Positions 11,099 through 23,150 are shown, numbered from the stretch's first letter. The stretch: DNA of 64,000 nucleotides from Aquarana catesbeiana (GCF_042186555.1 NC_133328.1:497453106-497517105), one strand, 5' to 3'. Program-made: numbers and translations. The notes: generated by a model from the letters alone, not told the origin.

Positions 11099-12326
11099 TG
11101 TGGTGCACACAATGATGGTGCCAAACCACAAAATTACTACTTACCTCCATTTGAATAGGCTGACTGATTATAAGAATGAACATGTGTGAACTTATTACAG
11201 AAAACCACTAGTAGTTTGAAGTATCATTATGGTCCAAATACATATAATGTTTTCTTGGGGGTGCCAACAAATCTGTCCAGGCGTTTTTAGAATATCTCTT
11301 TAGAATAAGGAATCCTTTATTACTTTTCACACTTTATTCTATGACATACAATCTAATCACTTTTTGAGAGAAATAAAGCATTGTATCAATGAGCTGTAAG
11401 GGTAGCAACAAATTTGTCTGTGACAAATTTACAACTCGGGGGCGTGTGATATTGCTCCTCTGGTCACGTGACAGTGCTTGGGTGTAGCGGCTGCCTACTT
11501 GGTCTGAGCTCTGTCACAGGGGAGCAGGTCACATGCTCCTCATCCCCAGATTCATTGGATAGTTTCACAACCTACAATAGAGGAAATAGTTGCAAAGGAG
11601 CACAGGAAATATAAGCCTAGTACACACTAGTAGTTTTTTTTTCGTTGAACCCAGCAGAGCTGAACGAAAAAAACCTGACAGTTCAGGAGGAGCCGTTGTA
11701 CTAACTATCCGATGTTCGTACAGTACAGTGATCTCCCCTCCTGTTCTCTTGTATTCTGAATGGGGGGTGGCCAGAACACTGCGGTCAGTGTTAGGTATAT
11801 GTAAAAATGTGTTGTCCGGAAGAATTTTTGTAGCTTTGGGGTACCTACCTTATTTACTTCTCATCTCAGTTATTTGACATCAGATATTCTGCTGCAATTT
11901 ACCGAACCACAGCCATTTATATTAGTGCTTGAACCTAAAGAATTTCTAATCACGCTACCACAGTAATACACGTGCACACACTCGCACGCACGAACCTTTC
12001 AGAAGCAAGCCAATTACTGTTGCTGCATGTTTTGAATTGTGGAAGGAAGTTATTAGAGTACCAAGAGGAAACTCCTGAAACAACAAGGAGAATATACACA
12101 CTCCTATACTGTAGATAGGGTCCTAGTGCTCACAGTTGCTGCAGTCATAACTTATAGGTTGTGTCTTTCTTGGGTAATTGTTTGGTTAACACTACTGCTA
12201 TGAAAAGATAAAAGCAATCTACAGAGGACATCATCTAGTAAGTCTTAATGTACACGGGACGTTTTTACAACCTCCCCTGAACAATTTAACTTGACATAAA
12301 ATAACCCACGTTTAAATCGTCCGTTA
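11099..12326. other. No gene; one truncated MITE end
   Basis: TAAGCCTAGTACACACTAG at 11613 looks like the left end of a TAA-type MITE without a right end. Near 12040-12110 GAGGAAACTCCTG with downstream AAGGAGAATATACACACTCC resembles an old vertebrate repeat also seen inverted at 38880-38970. No coding signal. Confidence 0.4.
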
Positions 12327-12680
12327 TGCCGCGTTTACATGCTGCATTTAGCCGCGTTTGCGTTTAGAAGCGTTTGAAAAAAAAATGTATATTTTTTCAA
12401 AATAGCCAAGAAAATGAAAAAGGCCTGTAAATGAAACGCGGCTAAACGCGAGTTACCATGTTTAGCCTCTTTTGGCGTCCGAAACATCGAAAACTTGGGC
12501 GTCTGAACTAATTTTTTTGCCTTCAAAGAAAAGCCTATAAAGGCAACTGCCTAAAAACAACATTAAACGAACCTGTGTACATGTACACATAAGATAACAT
12601 TGGAAGAGATTTGGGACAGTTGAAAAAAGCATCCAACTGCCTCTGAACGTCCGTTTACCAGCAGCAGTGTACATGAGGCC
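12327..12680. mobile_element. Harbinger-like MITE, TTA target duplication
   Basis: 354 bp flanked by TTA (12324-12326, 12681-12683). Inverted ends are imperfect: TGCCGCGTTTACATGCTGC at the left and the complement of GGCCTCATGTACACTGCTGC at the right. Confidence 0.6.
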
Positions 12681-13017
12681 TTACTGGGCAGAGCCTAAAG
12701 AGTATGAGTCGGTGAGCATGGATGGATTACACATCACTCATTCTAATCTATTTTACACCCAGCGCAGGCAAGTTTTATTAGGATGAGCACTCGTCTAAGA
12801 TCCTTGTTTTATTGCCTATAATAACCATCATTATAGGTTAAATTTACAAGTGAAAATAACATTTTATGCACAAGTTGGGTGGGTTTGTAATCTCTAAATA
12901 AAATGGGATTTTTTTTTTTAGAACTTTTTAATAGGGATATGATTACCAAACTCTGTTAAAGCTAGATACAAATTGATGTTTACCCTTCTGATAACATTCT
13001 CAAAGTGATTCTAAATG

Positions 13018-13515
13018 CTCAAATTGAAATAGTTTCAAATAAAAATAACAAACATTCTATGCTTACCTGCTCCATGCAGTGGTTTTGAATATTGGATTTG
13101 CTCCATGCAGTGATTTTGAATATTGGATTTGCTCCGTGCAGTGGTTTTGAATATTGGATTTGCTCCGTGCAGTGGTTTTGAATAGTGGATTTGGTTTGTG
13201 CACTGGTTTTGAATATTGGATTTGCTTTGTGCACTGGTTTTGAATATTGGATTTGCTTTGTGCACTGGTTTTGAATATTGGATTTGCTTTGTGCACTGGT
13301 TTTGCACAGAGCAGCCTTGATCTTCCTCTTCTCGGGTGTCCCTCCAGTGCTCCTGGGTCTGCCCCCTCCCCACCCAGTGCCTCCATAGCTGCTTCCTGGG
13401 GGGGGGGCGGCACTTGTGCAGGCTCGCTCCCAAGCTCCGCTCTGTGTGCCCATTGAGCCCCCCGCTCCCTCCTTACTGACTGTGATTAACATCAGCAGAA
13501 GCCAATGAGGAGGGA
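13018..13515. mobile_element. Degraded MITE hosting a 31-bp minisatellite
   Basis: The GC-rich half from about 13305 onward resembles the MITE at 54557-55058 (TTTTGCACAGAG.. versus TTTTGTACAGAG.., then CCTCTTCTCGGGTG). The tandem array at 13071-13305 expanded within this repeat at the point where the 54-kb copy has a single unit. Confidence 0.5.
13071..13305. repeat. 31-bp minisatellite, about 7.5 units
   Basis: Units start at 13071, 13102, 13133, 13164, 13195, 13226, 13257 and 13288, each a version of GTGCAGTGGTTTTGAATATT followed by GGATTTGCTCC. The first units carry CCATGCAG or CCGTGCAG and the last carry TTGTGCAC. Because 31 is not a multiple of three and the unit has no reverse stop, all three reverse frames stay open. 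No protein is implied. Confidence 0.92.
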
Positions 13516-14037
13516 GAGAGACCCTTTTTAGTTTCTCTCCAGCAGACATAGTTAGTCCCCTTTATAGCTTCATTGGCAGGTGGATCTAAATGGACTCTGA
13601 TGTCCATTTACATCAGGTTACCTCCAATTCTTCACATATAGGTCTGAAAAAATTGAAAAGCACACAGTCCTGTTATGTGTGTGTGTGTTGTGTTTTTTTT
13701 TTTTTTTTTCTGGACCTGGATGGACTCAAAGGTAGGTGGGTGTAAACTGTAAACAGATTTGTTTCATGGAGTTTCCAATCAGGTCCACCTGAAAAACTGA
13801 CAGGCAGACCTGATTGGAAAGCCCATATAAAAGGGTTCTTTAACAGTGTGAACCCAGGCATCATCAGGTGCAAATCTCTGCCCAGTAACTTGAGCACCAT
13901 AGAAGTCTTCAAAGTCAAAAAAATCCTATGTGAAAATAACTTTCACCAAAAAGATAGACGCCTGTCCATCCCCTATAATTCAGTATTGGTTGCTCAAGTA
14001 ATGGACAGCCTTGGTGTCCAAAAGGCAGATGTGGGAG

Positions 14038-14240
14038 GGGCTTTAAGCTCAAACAAAAGTTTAATATATTGCAGCTTACCAAGCTCTAAATGTGGTGACT
14101 GCATTCATTTTTGTTTTATAGGCTTTTTTTTTTTCTATTATTTTCACACGGTGATCCAGCTAGTAACACACTTCCTGTCTTGGAGTGTCTCCACTTTGGT
14201 TGGAGGAGCAACAGAGACACAACGGCATTGTTAGCCTGGG
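14038..14240. mobile_element. Truncated copy of a TIR repeat
   Basis: The phrase AATATATTGCAGCTTACCAA at 14066 matches the ends of the element at 35176-35940. The right end is absent. Part of the downstream sequence also resembles that family. Confidence 0.45.
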
Positions 14241-14297
14241 GAGAGCGTAGTGTTAGATGCAATAACAGAGTTGGATAAATTTTACTAACTATTTTAA

Positions 14298-14745
14298 AGT
14301 TGTTTTTTTTTTCCTAAATTCCGGCTCCCCTATGTACCAGTATAGCATTAATGTACTTTTGCAAAAATAACAGCTTTCCATGAATTCTACACATGCATAC
14401 CTCACTCTCTTCATGGCTGCTTAAACACACTGCTTGATTACTTCTGCCTTGCTTCCTGGACAGACTTTAGGTCGTGACCCCGAAGGAGTTGACCAGCTGA
14501 TCTCATTAGCACACACCCTGCATCATCTGCCCTCAGCTGGTCAAATCCTTCCTGTGTCATGACCTAAAGTCTGGCCAGAAAGTAAGGCAGAAGTAATCAA
14601 GCAATGTGTTTAAACGGCCATGAAGAGAGTTAGGTAAGTGCGTGTAGAATTAATGGAAAGCTGTTTTATTTTTGCAAAAGAAGTACATTAATGCTATATT
14701 GGTACATAGGGGAGCTGGAATTTAGAAAAAAAACAAAAGGTGAAC
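14298..14745. mobile_element. Fold-back element with about 190-bp arms
   Basis: Arms 14314-14500 and 14533-14725 are inverted copies of each other with roughly 90% identity by eye, around a 32-bp loop. They include CTCCCCTATGTACCA, GTTTAAACAC-like text and GACTTTAGGTC in both. Pairing continues weakly into the flanking A/T runs out to about 14298 and 14745. There is no coding content. Transcription through it would give a long double-stranded RNA stem. Confidence 0.85.
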
Positions 14746-16325
14746 CTTTTTAAACTGAACTTCAGCTAACATTTTTTAAGCAGTTACAGTAGTTTATTGT
14801 TTTTTATTTTTTGGGGGATAAAAGTCTTACATAAATAAATAAAAAGCTGAATAAATAAAAAGCTGTTTGGTGGACAACTTGATCTATTAAGGATGTTTAG
14901 AAATAACACACTTACTTGCTAGATTACCAGGTAAAGGAAAAAAGGCTAAAAAAATTAGAGCACCCCCTCAGGTTTCTCCAAATCCTGGTAATGAGATAAA
15001 TGCATGCTTCCTGCCTCTAGACCTCCTAGCATCAATGCATAGCGTCAGATATGGAGTATACTATCATCATGAAAAAGTGACCTTTGCTGTAAGCAAAGTC
15101 TTGGAGCTCTAAATTAGAATTCATGGTGACCACACTTTGTACAAATGCATTGGCCCAATCAATTTTCATTCAGAATGCTCTATACTTATGTATGGTAACA
15201 ACAGATTGATTGTTATGGGCTGCTGCACTTTGCACATGATCATTTCTCCGTGTTCTGTCTTATGACATATACATGGAATGCAGTATTTTCTGAAGTTATA
15301 AGATGTTCTAGCATGATGTATGACAATAGTGTCTTTATGTCGGGGTGAATGTTCTCCGCTTACTGTACCTGGTAAACACAAACTTGTTTCTGTTTCAGGG
15401 TGACGTTTTTGCTGGGGTTGCTTTTTGACAAATTGTGATTTAACTGGATGCACAAGGTAAGAGGCTTGGATCTACAAATAAGTATTGTTGGTGTAACTAT
15501 TGTTTTATTTTACAATTTATTTGCAGCATATTAAACAGTGTTTGTGTATGTGGTGTATTTAATATGCGTGATGACAAATCTAAACACGAAAACGTTCAGG
15601 TTTAATGGCAGAGAGAACTTTAAAAATAATAGAAAGTTATTAAGCATTATAATAGACTGTTGCGTAACATTCTTATTAGGATTATGCAATTATATCATTT
15701 ATGTGCATCTAATATAAATGTATATGTGTATTTAGTTCATAGGGTTTGAATGTGTGAGTGTTTCATTCATACTGTAAGTTTAGCAGCAAACACAGAAGGA
15801 CATGTACACTTGCTCTGTAACCCTTAAAGCAGAGATATGGGCTGTAACTAAACTGCTCTTACAGCATTTCATTATTACCTGGAAGGCAGCCAAGCCCAAA
15901 ATAGTAATCTGCATAGGCCTGTCTCGCTTATGGATAGTGGTGAATGACAGGCGGACATTTCTTTTCTCAAGCAGTGATACTGTATTAAAACGTGATATAT
16001 CTCAAAGCGAATTCATATTTTTGATGGTTTGTTTTTTTGAATTGTATATATTTTCACTAAGACATGTGTAATTATAACATGTACAGGTATTCATTACCTC
16101 TCAGAGTACAGTATTAACCCTGGCAATGACTTCATTGTCTTTTCTCCTTATTTTTTTTTTTTTTTTTTTTTTTAGTGCTAGCTCTAGCAAAAAAAAAGAT
16201 ATTTCCCTTCAATCAGGGTCCAAAGTTTCTAAAAAATAAAAAAACTAAGCGGGGGCCAGATTACTATCCTGCAGCCTTGGGACCGGGGGTGTGTGTGTGC
16301 TGTGACCGTGACCAGTGTGGGTAGA
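14746..16325. other. No gene recognised
   Basis: AT-rich. I found no exon I can defend and no clear element ends. A T-run lies at about 16149-16173. Confidence 0.45.
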
Positions 16326-16544
16326 AAATTTGGTCAGTAGGTGGTGAAATCGTACCCTGTCTTTGATATTAGTGGGAGGAATAGTGCCTGATTGGTATCA
16401 GTGGGTAGACTGGTACCCCCTCTTTGGTATTAGTGGGAGAAATAGTGCCTGATTGGTATTGGTGGGAAGAATGGTACTGCATCTTTGGTATTAGTGGGAG
16501 AAATAGTGCCTGATTGGTATTAGTGGGAAGAATGGTACTGCATC

Positions 16545-17149
16545 CTCCCCATTGACAACGTCTGCTGATGTCGAAACGCGTCTGGAGGAAGGCACGTAGT
16601 GATGTCGTCATGCGATCGGAGTAGGAGGACGGGCTCCGTGTGTTTGTGCCGGCCGGCATCCTTTTAAAGTGAATATATCTTTTTTAAATGTAAGTGCAAT
16701 ACTTTGGGTTTTAATAAATTAATCTTTAGACATTATTACACTATGGCCAGTTTTCTCTTTCCTTGAGCATCCAACTTATTAACTGACACTTTAGCGGGAT
16801 AGAGGGAGCGATCTACACCATCCGATTCACCGTTCTTATGTGGTCATCAGCAAGCTAAAAGGCCTAGGCTGGGTTATAGCCATCCGCCCTTTAAGCTTGC
16901 CGTCTGGTAAGCAGAATCTACAGCTACGGTGGTTGGGCACTTTTTTTGCTGTGTGTGCACACTGTGGTGTTATTAAGGCCCTATACAGTTCATTTTGGAT
17001 TCTCTATTTCCATGGTACTTTGTGGACATACTCATTGTGACTTTCAGCGCAGCTTTTTTAATTTTATTGGACTTTTTGTGTTATCGCACTGTATGCTGCT
17101 GCTTTTTTATTTAACTAATTTTTTCTAGTGCGGTATTTTCCATTGCGTA
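16545..17149 (+). mobile_element. Penelope-like element end fragment with GAAACGCGTC box
   Basis: 605 bp inserted in the minisatellite, bounded by the duplication ACTGCATC (16537-16544, 17150-17157). Near its 5' side it has CTGATGTCGAAACGCGTC (16565-16582), the type of hammerhead-related core found in Penelope-like terminal repeats of amphibians. No RT frame is present, so it is a terminal fragment or solo repeat. Confidence 0.65.
16565..16582 (+). ncRNA. Degenerate hammerhead-like core
   Basis: CTGATG is followed almost directly by GAAACGCGTC. The CUGAUGA..GAAA order of a hammerhead is present, but stem II is essentially missing, so self-cleavage is doubtful. Confidence 0.35.
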
Positions 17150-17543
17150 ACTGCATCTTTGGTATTAGTGGGAGTAATAGTGCCTGATTGGTATTGGTGG
17201 GAAGAATTGTACCTCATCTTTGGCATTAGTGGGAGGAATAGTGCCTGATTGGTATCAGTGGGAGGAATGATGCCTAATCTTTGGCATCATTGGGAGTAAT
17301 TCAGCCCTATTGTTGGTGTCAGTGGAAGGAATGGTGCCGTATCATCGGTTTCAATGGGAGGAATAGTGTCTTGTATCATTGGGAGGAATAGTGCCTCAAG
17401 AGCCAGAAAAAAGGCAAGCAGAGGCCTCATTCAGGGCTGCAGTTTGGAGACCACTGCCTTAGATTATAAATGCTCATGAGCAGGGCCCTCTGAACCCTAC
17501 TTTATTTGAATTTGCTATATAAATCCTCAGCAAGAAAACGGAT

Positions 17544-17544
17544 G

Positions 17545-17639
<95 letters not shown>
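17544..17639. repeat. (TG)n(TA)n microsatellite
   Basis: (TG)8 at 17544-17559 runs into about 40 TA units. The following 17640-17800 resembles a recurrent frog tail sequence (GTTGGCGCTATATAAATCCT then ATAATAATAAT). Confidence 0.95.
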
Positions 17640-17641
<2 letters not shown>

Positions 17642-17799
17642 CACCAGCCCCTCCTTCTTAGATTGTAAGCTCGCAGGGCTCCTCTAACCCTCTTGTTTTG
17701 CATTTTACTGTTGGTGTAGTGTCTCCCTACATTGTAAAGCGTTGCACAAACTGTTGGCGCTATATAAATCCTGTATTATAATAATAATTATATATATAT

Positions 17800-18555
17800 A
17801 TCTCTTTTAACGAATCACCATGCAGGTCCCAGATTGAAACAAAGTGTCAATCTTCTTCAGATATAGTGAAAACCTTCCATAGTATCTGTTTCTCCTTCAT
17901 GGTAAAGCTTCTTCTTTCATCAGGCACATGCGAGCACCTACACTAACTGGATTCTCACTCCGCCTCCCATTTGCCTCTATTTCAAGACAGGCAACAACAC
18001 TCAAGCTCAGAGTTTCCTAGTGTGGCAGGTTAAATTCCAGCAATGCAGGATCACATGTGGCAGGTTCCTTATAGCTGCTTATTTATTAGCAAATGACAAC
18101 CGTAGAGTAAAACAGCTTTACAAATTTTAATATAAAAATGCAATGACGTAGTGTTAGCACTATAGCAACATACAAGACAGCATGCAAAATATAGGCATTC
18201 AGTTTCCTTTTCCCGTCACTGTCATGCAGCTTGCGCTGGTTTCTGAATAATTCCCCACTCCATGCTGAGGATCAGCTCGCTGCTGTGCACTGATATTGAC
18301 ACCAACATCTGTATGTGTTACCAAATTCTGCCCCAGCGTGTTTTGTCCTAGACAACTTTGTCAAGCTATATATATTCTGTATACTAATATAATAGTTTGT
18401 GTTGTGCACAGTTTCTGGATAGTTGAGACCTTTAGGCTACCAGAATTTAGAGTTCTACGCAAATAATTGCCAAAGTTGTCGCAAAGCCAGATGATCTTGT
18501 CAAACTCCGCAGATTGATTTCTATCATGCAGAAATTTAAAAAAATAGCCAGCACC
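17800..18555. other. No gene recognised
   Basis: No coding signal and no definable element ends. Confidence 0.45.
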
Positions 18556-18686
18556 CACTGTAGCTCTTGCGATACTTTATTTACTTGTGCTATGATTAAG
18601 ACCCACTGAGGGTGGCTATGCATGAACATGGAGGACTGCATGTTGTATTCCCTCCAGTAAATAAAGTATTGCAAGAGCTACAGCAG
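18556..18686. mobile_element. Small hairpin MITE
   Basis: Arms 18556-18585 and 18656-18686 are inverted copies (TAGCTCTTGCGATACTTTAT and its near complement) around a 70-bp centre. Confidence 0.65.
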
Positions 18687-18689
18687 GTG

Positions 18690-19350
18690 ACAGCTATATT
18701 CATTCATTTATATATGTTGGACTTGACGGGAGCTTTCTGTTGCACCGCACTTGCAGACATGGATACCTGACACATGTGAGCAGCAGCTTGTTGTATACTT
18801 GGATCATGCAGAAATGAAAGAAAAAGTAACTGGAAAATGCAGCTGTTTGAGAATAGCACCTTCCTTACGACCTTGTGGGAGAGGATGAAGTTATCATCTA
18901 CCACTTGTTATATTGGTCCTGGTTGGAGCATACAAGGTATTCATGTTCTATACCTTTGGAATTCCTTTGAAAGCTGGAAATCACTGTAGTAGTCTCCCTT
19001 ACTATAGTGATCGCCACGGTCATATGAGTCCCATGCCAACTGGCTGTTCTGCTGCTTAGTAAACACAGTAGGTCACCCACTTAGCACAGGCACCATTCAC
19101 AGACATATTTCACAGTTAATGCAAGGCGTTCTCTGACTGGACTAAGGGAAAAACGCGACAGTATTGTCACAATCTCCATGTAGTTCAGTCAGAGAATAGG
19201 ACCTGGAAGACAACAGTGGTTTTCCAGCTTTCCCAGGGATCCACAACAGGTATGGCGTACTGTATACTTGCATTGGTCTAAGCTATAGCAATGTAACTAT
19301 GCAAAAAATATGTACATGGAATATGATTTTATTTTTTTAATATTTACAGT
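18690..19350. other. No gene; one short inverted repeat
   Basis: TTCTCTGACTGGACTA at 19129 is mirrored by TAGTTCAGTCAGAGAATA at 19181, a possible 70-bp MITE. Otherwise unrecognised. Confidence 0.45.
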
Positions 19351-19352
19351 GT

Positions 19353-19392
19353 ATATGTGTGTGTATGTGTGTGTGTGTGTGTGTGTGTATAT

Positions 19393-19442
<50 letters not shown>
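19353..19442. repeat. (TG)n(TA)n microsatellite
   Basis: TG repeats then TA repeats, followed by alternating GTGTGCGCGCAC. Reverse and forward open frames here are pure low-complexity translations. Confidence 0.95.
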
Positions 19443-19446
<4 letters not shown>

Positions 19447-19449
19447 GTG

Positions 19450-19760
19450 TGCGTGTGTGTGTGCGCGCACAAGGTGTGCCGGGTGTGCTTGGGCACACCC
19501 TAATCACCCAATTCGTATTAGCATTTTTGTTCTGTGTGCTGATGGGTAGATGGGAAAGATCTCCCACTGAGTAACTCTGCTTATAAGAGAAGTGTGGAAG
19601 CATTTCTCTCTCACTCTAAATCTGGAGGCTGGGACAACGTGTGACGGTGGGGAAGAGTGCCACAAGGAAGGCTGTATGGTGTATATGTATATACATGCAT
19701 GTGCATTTAAGCTTTGCTGTGCACACCCTAATGCAATAGGCTGCGCACACCTATGGTATG
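19450..19760. repeat. GGTGTGC/GCACACC inverted motif cluster
   Basis: GGTGTGCTTGGGCACACCC at 19481 is a short palindrome and GCACACCCTAAT recurs near 19722, so both ends of this block carry GCACACC motifs. It is probably a repeat, family unknown. Confidence 0.4.
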
Positions 19761-20040
19761 TATATATTGTTGAAACCCAGTGACATTTTACAAGGGCCGA
19801 TTTTCAATCTATGTTCACCTTTGGGAACGCATAGCATCAGTATGTAATAAGCATAATGATATTAAAGCCCAATTCTAGCATATAAAAAAAAAAATGCCCT
19901 TGCAGTGCCCCATCCCCCCATTCCCCCACACTGCAAGAGTTAAATGCTCATTATGTCTAGGAGTTCCCAGTGCAGGCTCTATCACTTCTATTCTGCTCCA
20001 GCACCCTCCTCCGTGTCATCACATACAATACAGGGACATT

Positions 20041-20622
20041 AAAGTAGAATTTTGGCCTAACCCTAACTAGTCTTAAAAATGTTCCTTCCACTTGCTGCTA
20101 CCTATGCTGCCTAATCTGTGTAAAATAGATTTGTATGCTTACCTATTATTAGTCTTCTTCTGACCTGTCATGTGAGCTGCAGCCCCGGCTCCCCTGTGTT
20201 AGTCAGTGGTGGCTACAGGGGAGAAGAGGGAGCACTGACAATGGCTGGGACATCAGAGCCTATGGTGATGTCACAGCTCCTGGAATTCCCAGCCCTTGTT
20301 AATCGCTCCCTCCTCTCCCCTGCAGCTGAAGTTCACAATCAGTGGGGATCAAGTCACCAGACTAGGTTTTTAACACAGGTTAGGCCATGGGTTCTCAACC
20401 TGTGGCACTCCAGCTGCTGTGTAACTACATGTCCCTTGAGGCATTGCAAGCTGCTGACAGTTACAAGCATGACTCTCAAAGGCAGGGACATGATGGGACT
20501 TGTAGTTCTGTTACAGTTGGATGGAGGGCCACAGGTTGAGCACTCATGGGTTAGGCAGTATAGGTAGCAGGAAGTGGACAATTTTAAAGCCTAGTTAGTG
20601 TTAGCTTAGAATTCTTATTTAA
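20041..20622. mobile_element. TIR MITE interrupted by an hAT MITE
   Basis: The left end AAAGTAGAATTTTGGCCTAA with CCCTAACTAG and the right end CTAGTTAGTGTTAGCTTAGA are inverted relatives. The element at 20386-20548 sits inside it, so this one is older. Confidence 0.65.
20386..20548. mobile_element. Short hAT MITE, 8-bp duplication
   Basis: 163 bp between perfect duplications GGTTAGGC (20378-20385, 20549-20556). Ends are CATGGGTTCTCAACCTGTGG and its near-complement. The TTCTCAACCT motif is shared with the larger hAT element at 43491. Confidence 0.85.
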
Positions 20623-20629
20623 AACTGGT

Positions 20630-22188
20630 TGGAGTGAAACTGGAGACAACCTTGTCTTACAGAGCAGGCTGCGGGGGACTGGGTGCAGTGCTAGAGGGAC
20701 CCTGCTAAAGTCAAGAATAGGGTTAGTATTTACTTCCTTTCTGTGCACCCTTAGCACACTGAAAGGGTGAATTATTTTCTTGAAAATTATATTATTAATT
20801 AAATTATCTAGGTTACAAAAAAACCTTAAAAAAATGAGCATCAGATTGGTGGTAATTGGTGTGCCTCAAAGACTAGCTTTCCAAATATAACAGTCAGTCC
20901 AGTAGAGGGCAGCCTGAGAACTGCAAATAAAAGGCAAGTTCTGCTAGGCGAAAGCTTGGTCCCCTGAGATCAGCCTGCATTGTCACAACATATCTCCAGT
21001 ACACAACTCCTGTCTCTGTGCTTTGTCACTGGACTGTTTTTATGCCCCTTGTTTACAAATGGCAGAAACAGGGCATCTGGAAAAACCTACACTCAAACGC
21101 CAGCAATGAAATACTGTTATGTTAACAGGGTTTTATGTGGTTATTGATGTTTTCACACTGTAACAGATTTTAATGCTTAAGTTAGCTGGATTAAAAGAAT
21201 TCCAGTAACATGTCAGGCAGTATTTCATACAGATGTGACATGGAGAGGCTTAACACACTACAGACTAAATCTTTATTTTGATTTGTGTTTTTTTTTTTCA
21301 TAAGGTATTTGAAGTCCCATTTGTATATGTTGGAGTGTCCTTTTCATGTTCTTAGCAAAAATCCATGGGAACTGCATTTATTTTCCATTATTGGAAATTT
21401 ACTTTGAAACATTTCTGCTAAACACAGTTCAAAGGGAACAAATCTGCCACTTGTAAATATTCTCTCATATTCTTCTAGTCAGTGGTCGTTTTTTGTTTTA
21501 TTTCTAAGCTTAAAATACCTCTTCTTGGATATTGCTTTTCCTGTTGTTTTCTTTGTTTATCCCAATCCTAGCGTACCTCTTCTTATTCCTATATGAATGG
21601 GAGGGTTGAAATGGCCCAAGAAATAACTAGAGGTCAAAGTATCACCAATTTAATGTGTCTCAGCTTTTCAGAATAGAATAAAATAGGAGATATTATCTAC
21701 CCAAAACCCACTTTTGTTCCATTGTACATTTTTCAGCGGCGGATCGGTGGCCTCCTATTTACCCAGTGCCATTTATAAGCAACACTGGATAAATAGCTAT
21801 CGGGCGGCCAATCCACCTGGTGATCATTGGGTACTGAGCTGTCATTAGATGTAATCCGAGGGGCAGGGTACCAGGTGATCGCTGTGATTGGTCATCACAG
21901 TGATCACATGCCACTGTTTACAGTGCAGATTCCTCCCCTTCCTCTTACAACAGGGAAAGGAGAGGGATTGTAGTAATTATTAATAGGGACAGACTGAAAG
22001 GATAATCAGCCGTTCCGGCCCCCCTCCTCTGCTATCTCTGTACTGTCTCATAAGAGCTGTATATTGAAACTTTTTTACCCTGCCATATCCTACCAATCTC
22101 AACATTAATCCATTCATCTCCATGATGCTGTATGTGAAAATTAACCCCTTTACTTCCTCCTTCCTCTGTCTATGACCTATACAGGTAA
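20630..22188. other. No gene recognised
   Basis: No coding signal. Short palindromic phrases such as GGTGATCATTGGGTACTGAG occur near 21820 but no element can be bounded. Confidence 0.45.
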
Positions 22189-22749
22189 AGTGGAAGTCCA
22201 GACTTTTCCTAACTATGCTTAAACCTGTTCCCACCCCCATTTTGCCTCTTATTCTAACTACCCTCTGAAGGGTAGATGTGTATATTTGTGAATCTTGATG
22301 GAATTCTGGCACTTCTGTATTATCCACAAATAAATATCCTTTATTTGGAGGGAACAACACATAAAGTCCTCACAAAAAAGACCAACATGTTTTGGTTGTT
22401 AGACCTAACCATGGCTCATGAAGTCTATGCTTACCTATTCTGAGGGTGCTTCGGTCTGGTCGCTTGTTTTGCTCCCAGTGGCGGCTTCAGTGTAGAGGAG
22501 GGACAGCTGACAACAGATGCCCCATAGCAAGCCTATGGATGACTTCATCGCCCAGAAACTTCATCCATTGTCGGCAATCTCACCTCTCCCCTAAAGCCAG
22601 TCTCTGGGGAGATCATGTGACTGGACCAGAGCGCACTCAGAATAGGTAAGTATAAACATCTTTCTTTCACAGGGTATGTAGAATAGGAGTTAGAAGAGGG
22701 GTGGGAGCAGAATTAAGCATAGTTAGAAATACGTTGGACTTCCACGTTA
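22189..22749. mobile_element. MITE with about 75-bp TIRs
   Basis: The left arm (22189-22266) and right arm (about 22670-22749) are inverted copies beginning AGTGGAAGTCCA and sharing AACTATGCTTAA and TCCCACCCC. At 22385-22430 the reverse strand reads ATGAGCCATGGTTAGGTC then AAAACATGTTGG, which resembles a decayed Penelope terminal motif, so a nested fragment is possible. Confidence 0.65.
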
Positions 22750-22899
22750 AGGTATTTGGTGCACTATTCTCAAGCTCCATGTTTAACACCCTCAGTATTG
22801 GCATGTTTCTTCATTTCCAAAAATATGTGGCAAAAAAATAGATCATTTTGAGGTGTCTACTTTTCAAAAAAGGGCCATTTTAGGTGTTTCCATACTATT

Positions 22900-23030
22900 T
22901 CGGCATTTTTAAGTTAACTGAAAGTAAGGGAAAGAGGATTTTTTTCAAAACTTTTGGTCTTTCTTTTTATTTTTAGAGTAAAAAAAAAAAAAACAAAAAA
23001 ACATTGGTTAATAACTACCACCACAAAATG

Positions 23031-23065
<35 letters not shown>

Positions 23066-23150
23066 TAAAATGAATTTGGCTATAGTGTTGCGTAACAGAG
23101 TAATTGTCAGTCAAACTAACACAGCACTGAAAAATGACCTGGTAATGGAG
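22900..23150. mobile_element. Partial, decayed TTAA-family element
   Basis: The order TGGTTAATAACTACCACCA, GGCTATAGTGTTGCGTAACA, AATTGTCAGTC and AATGACCTGGTAATGGAG parallels the AT-rich end of the elements at 53600-53805 and 58850-59015. Ends are not preserved. Confidence 0.55.

Larger units (their letters stand above)
16326..17400. repeat. Minisatellite split by a retroelement
   Basis: Subunits of about 30 bp of the type TATTAGTGGGAGGAATAGTG and TTGGTGGGAAGAATGGTACT alternate to give an approximately 61-bp higher-order period (for example 16426 to 16487). The array runs 16326-16544, is interrupted by the insertion at 16545-17149, and resumes to about 17400 with increasing divergence. Confidence 0.82.

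Noticed and set aside
13071..13305. CRISPR-like regular repeat
   Set aside because: Units are contiguous with no spacers, diverge gradually and sit in eukaryotic repeat DNA.
13019..13549. 176-aa reverse frame with repeats of the type KPVHKANPIFK
   Set aside because: Product of a 31-bp minisatellite lacking stops; equivalent frames exist in the other two phases.
17805..17890. Possible further hammerhead-like motif (CTGAAGAAGATTGACAC on the reverse strand)
   Set aside because: CTGAAGA is present but no GAAA box with a plausible stem follows.
19310..19603. Frames rich in YIYIYI and HTHTHT
   Set aside because: Translations of TA and TG microsatellites.
20172..20567. 131-aa forward frame
   Set aside because: It spans two nested MITEs including the hAT insert boundaries, so it cannot be an ancient exon.
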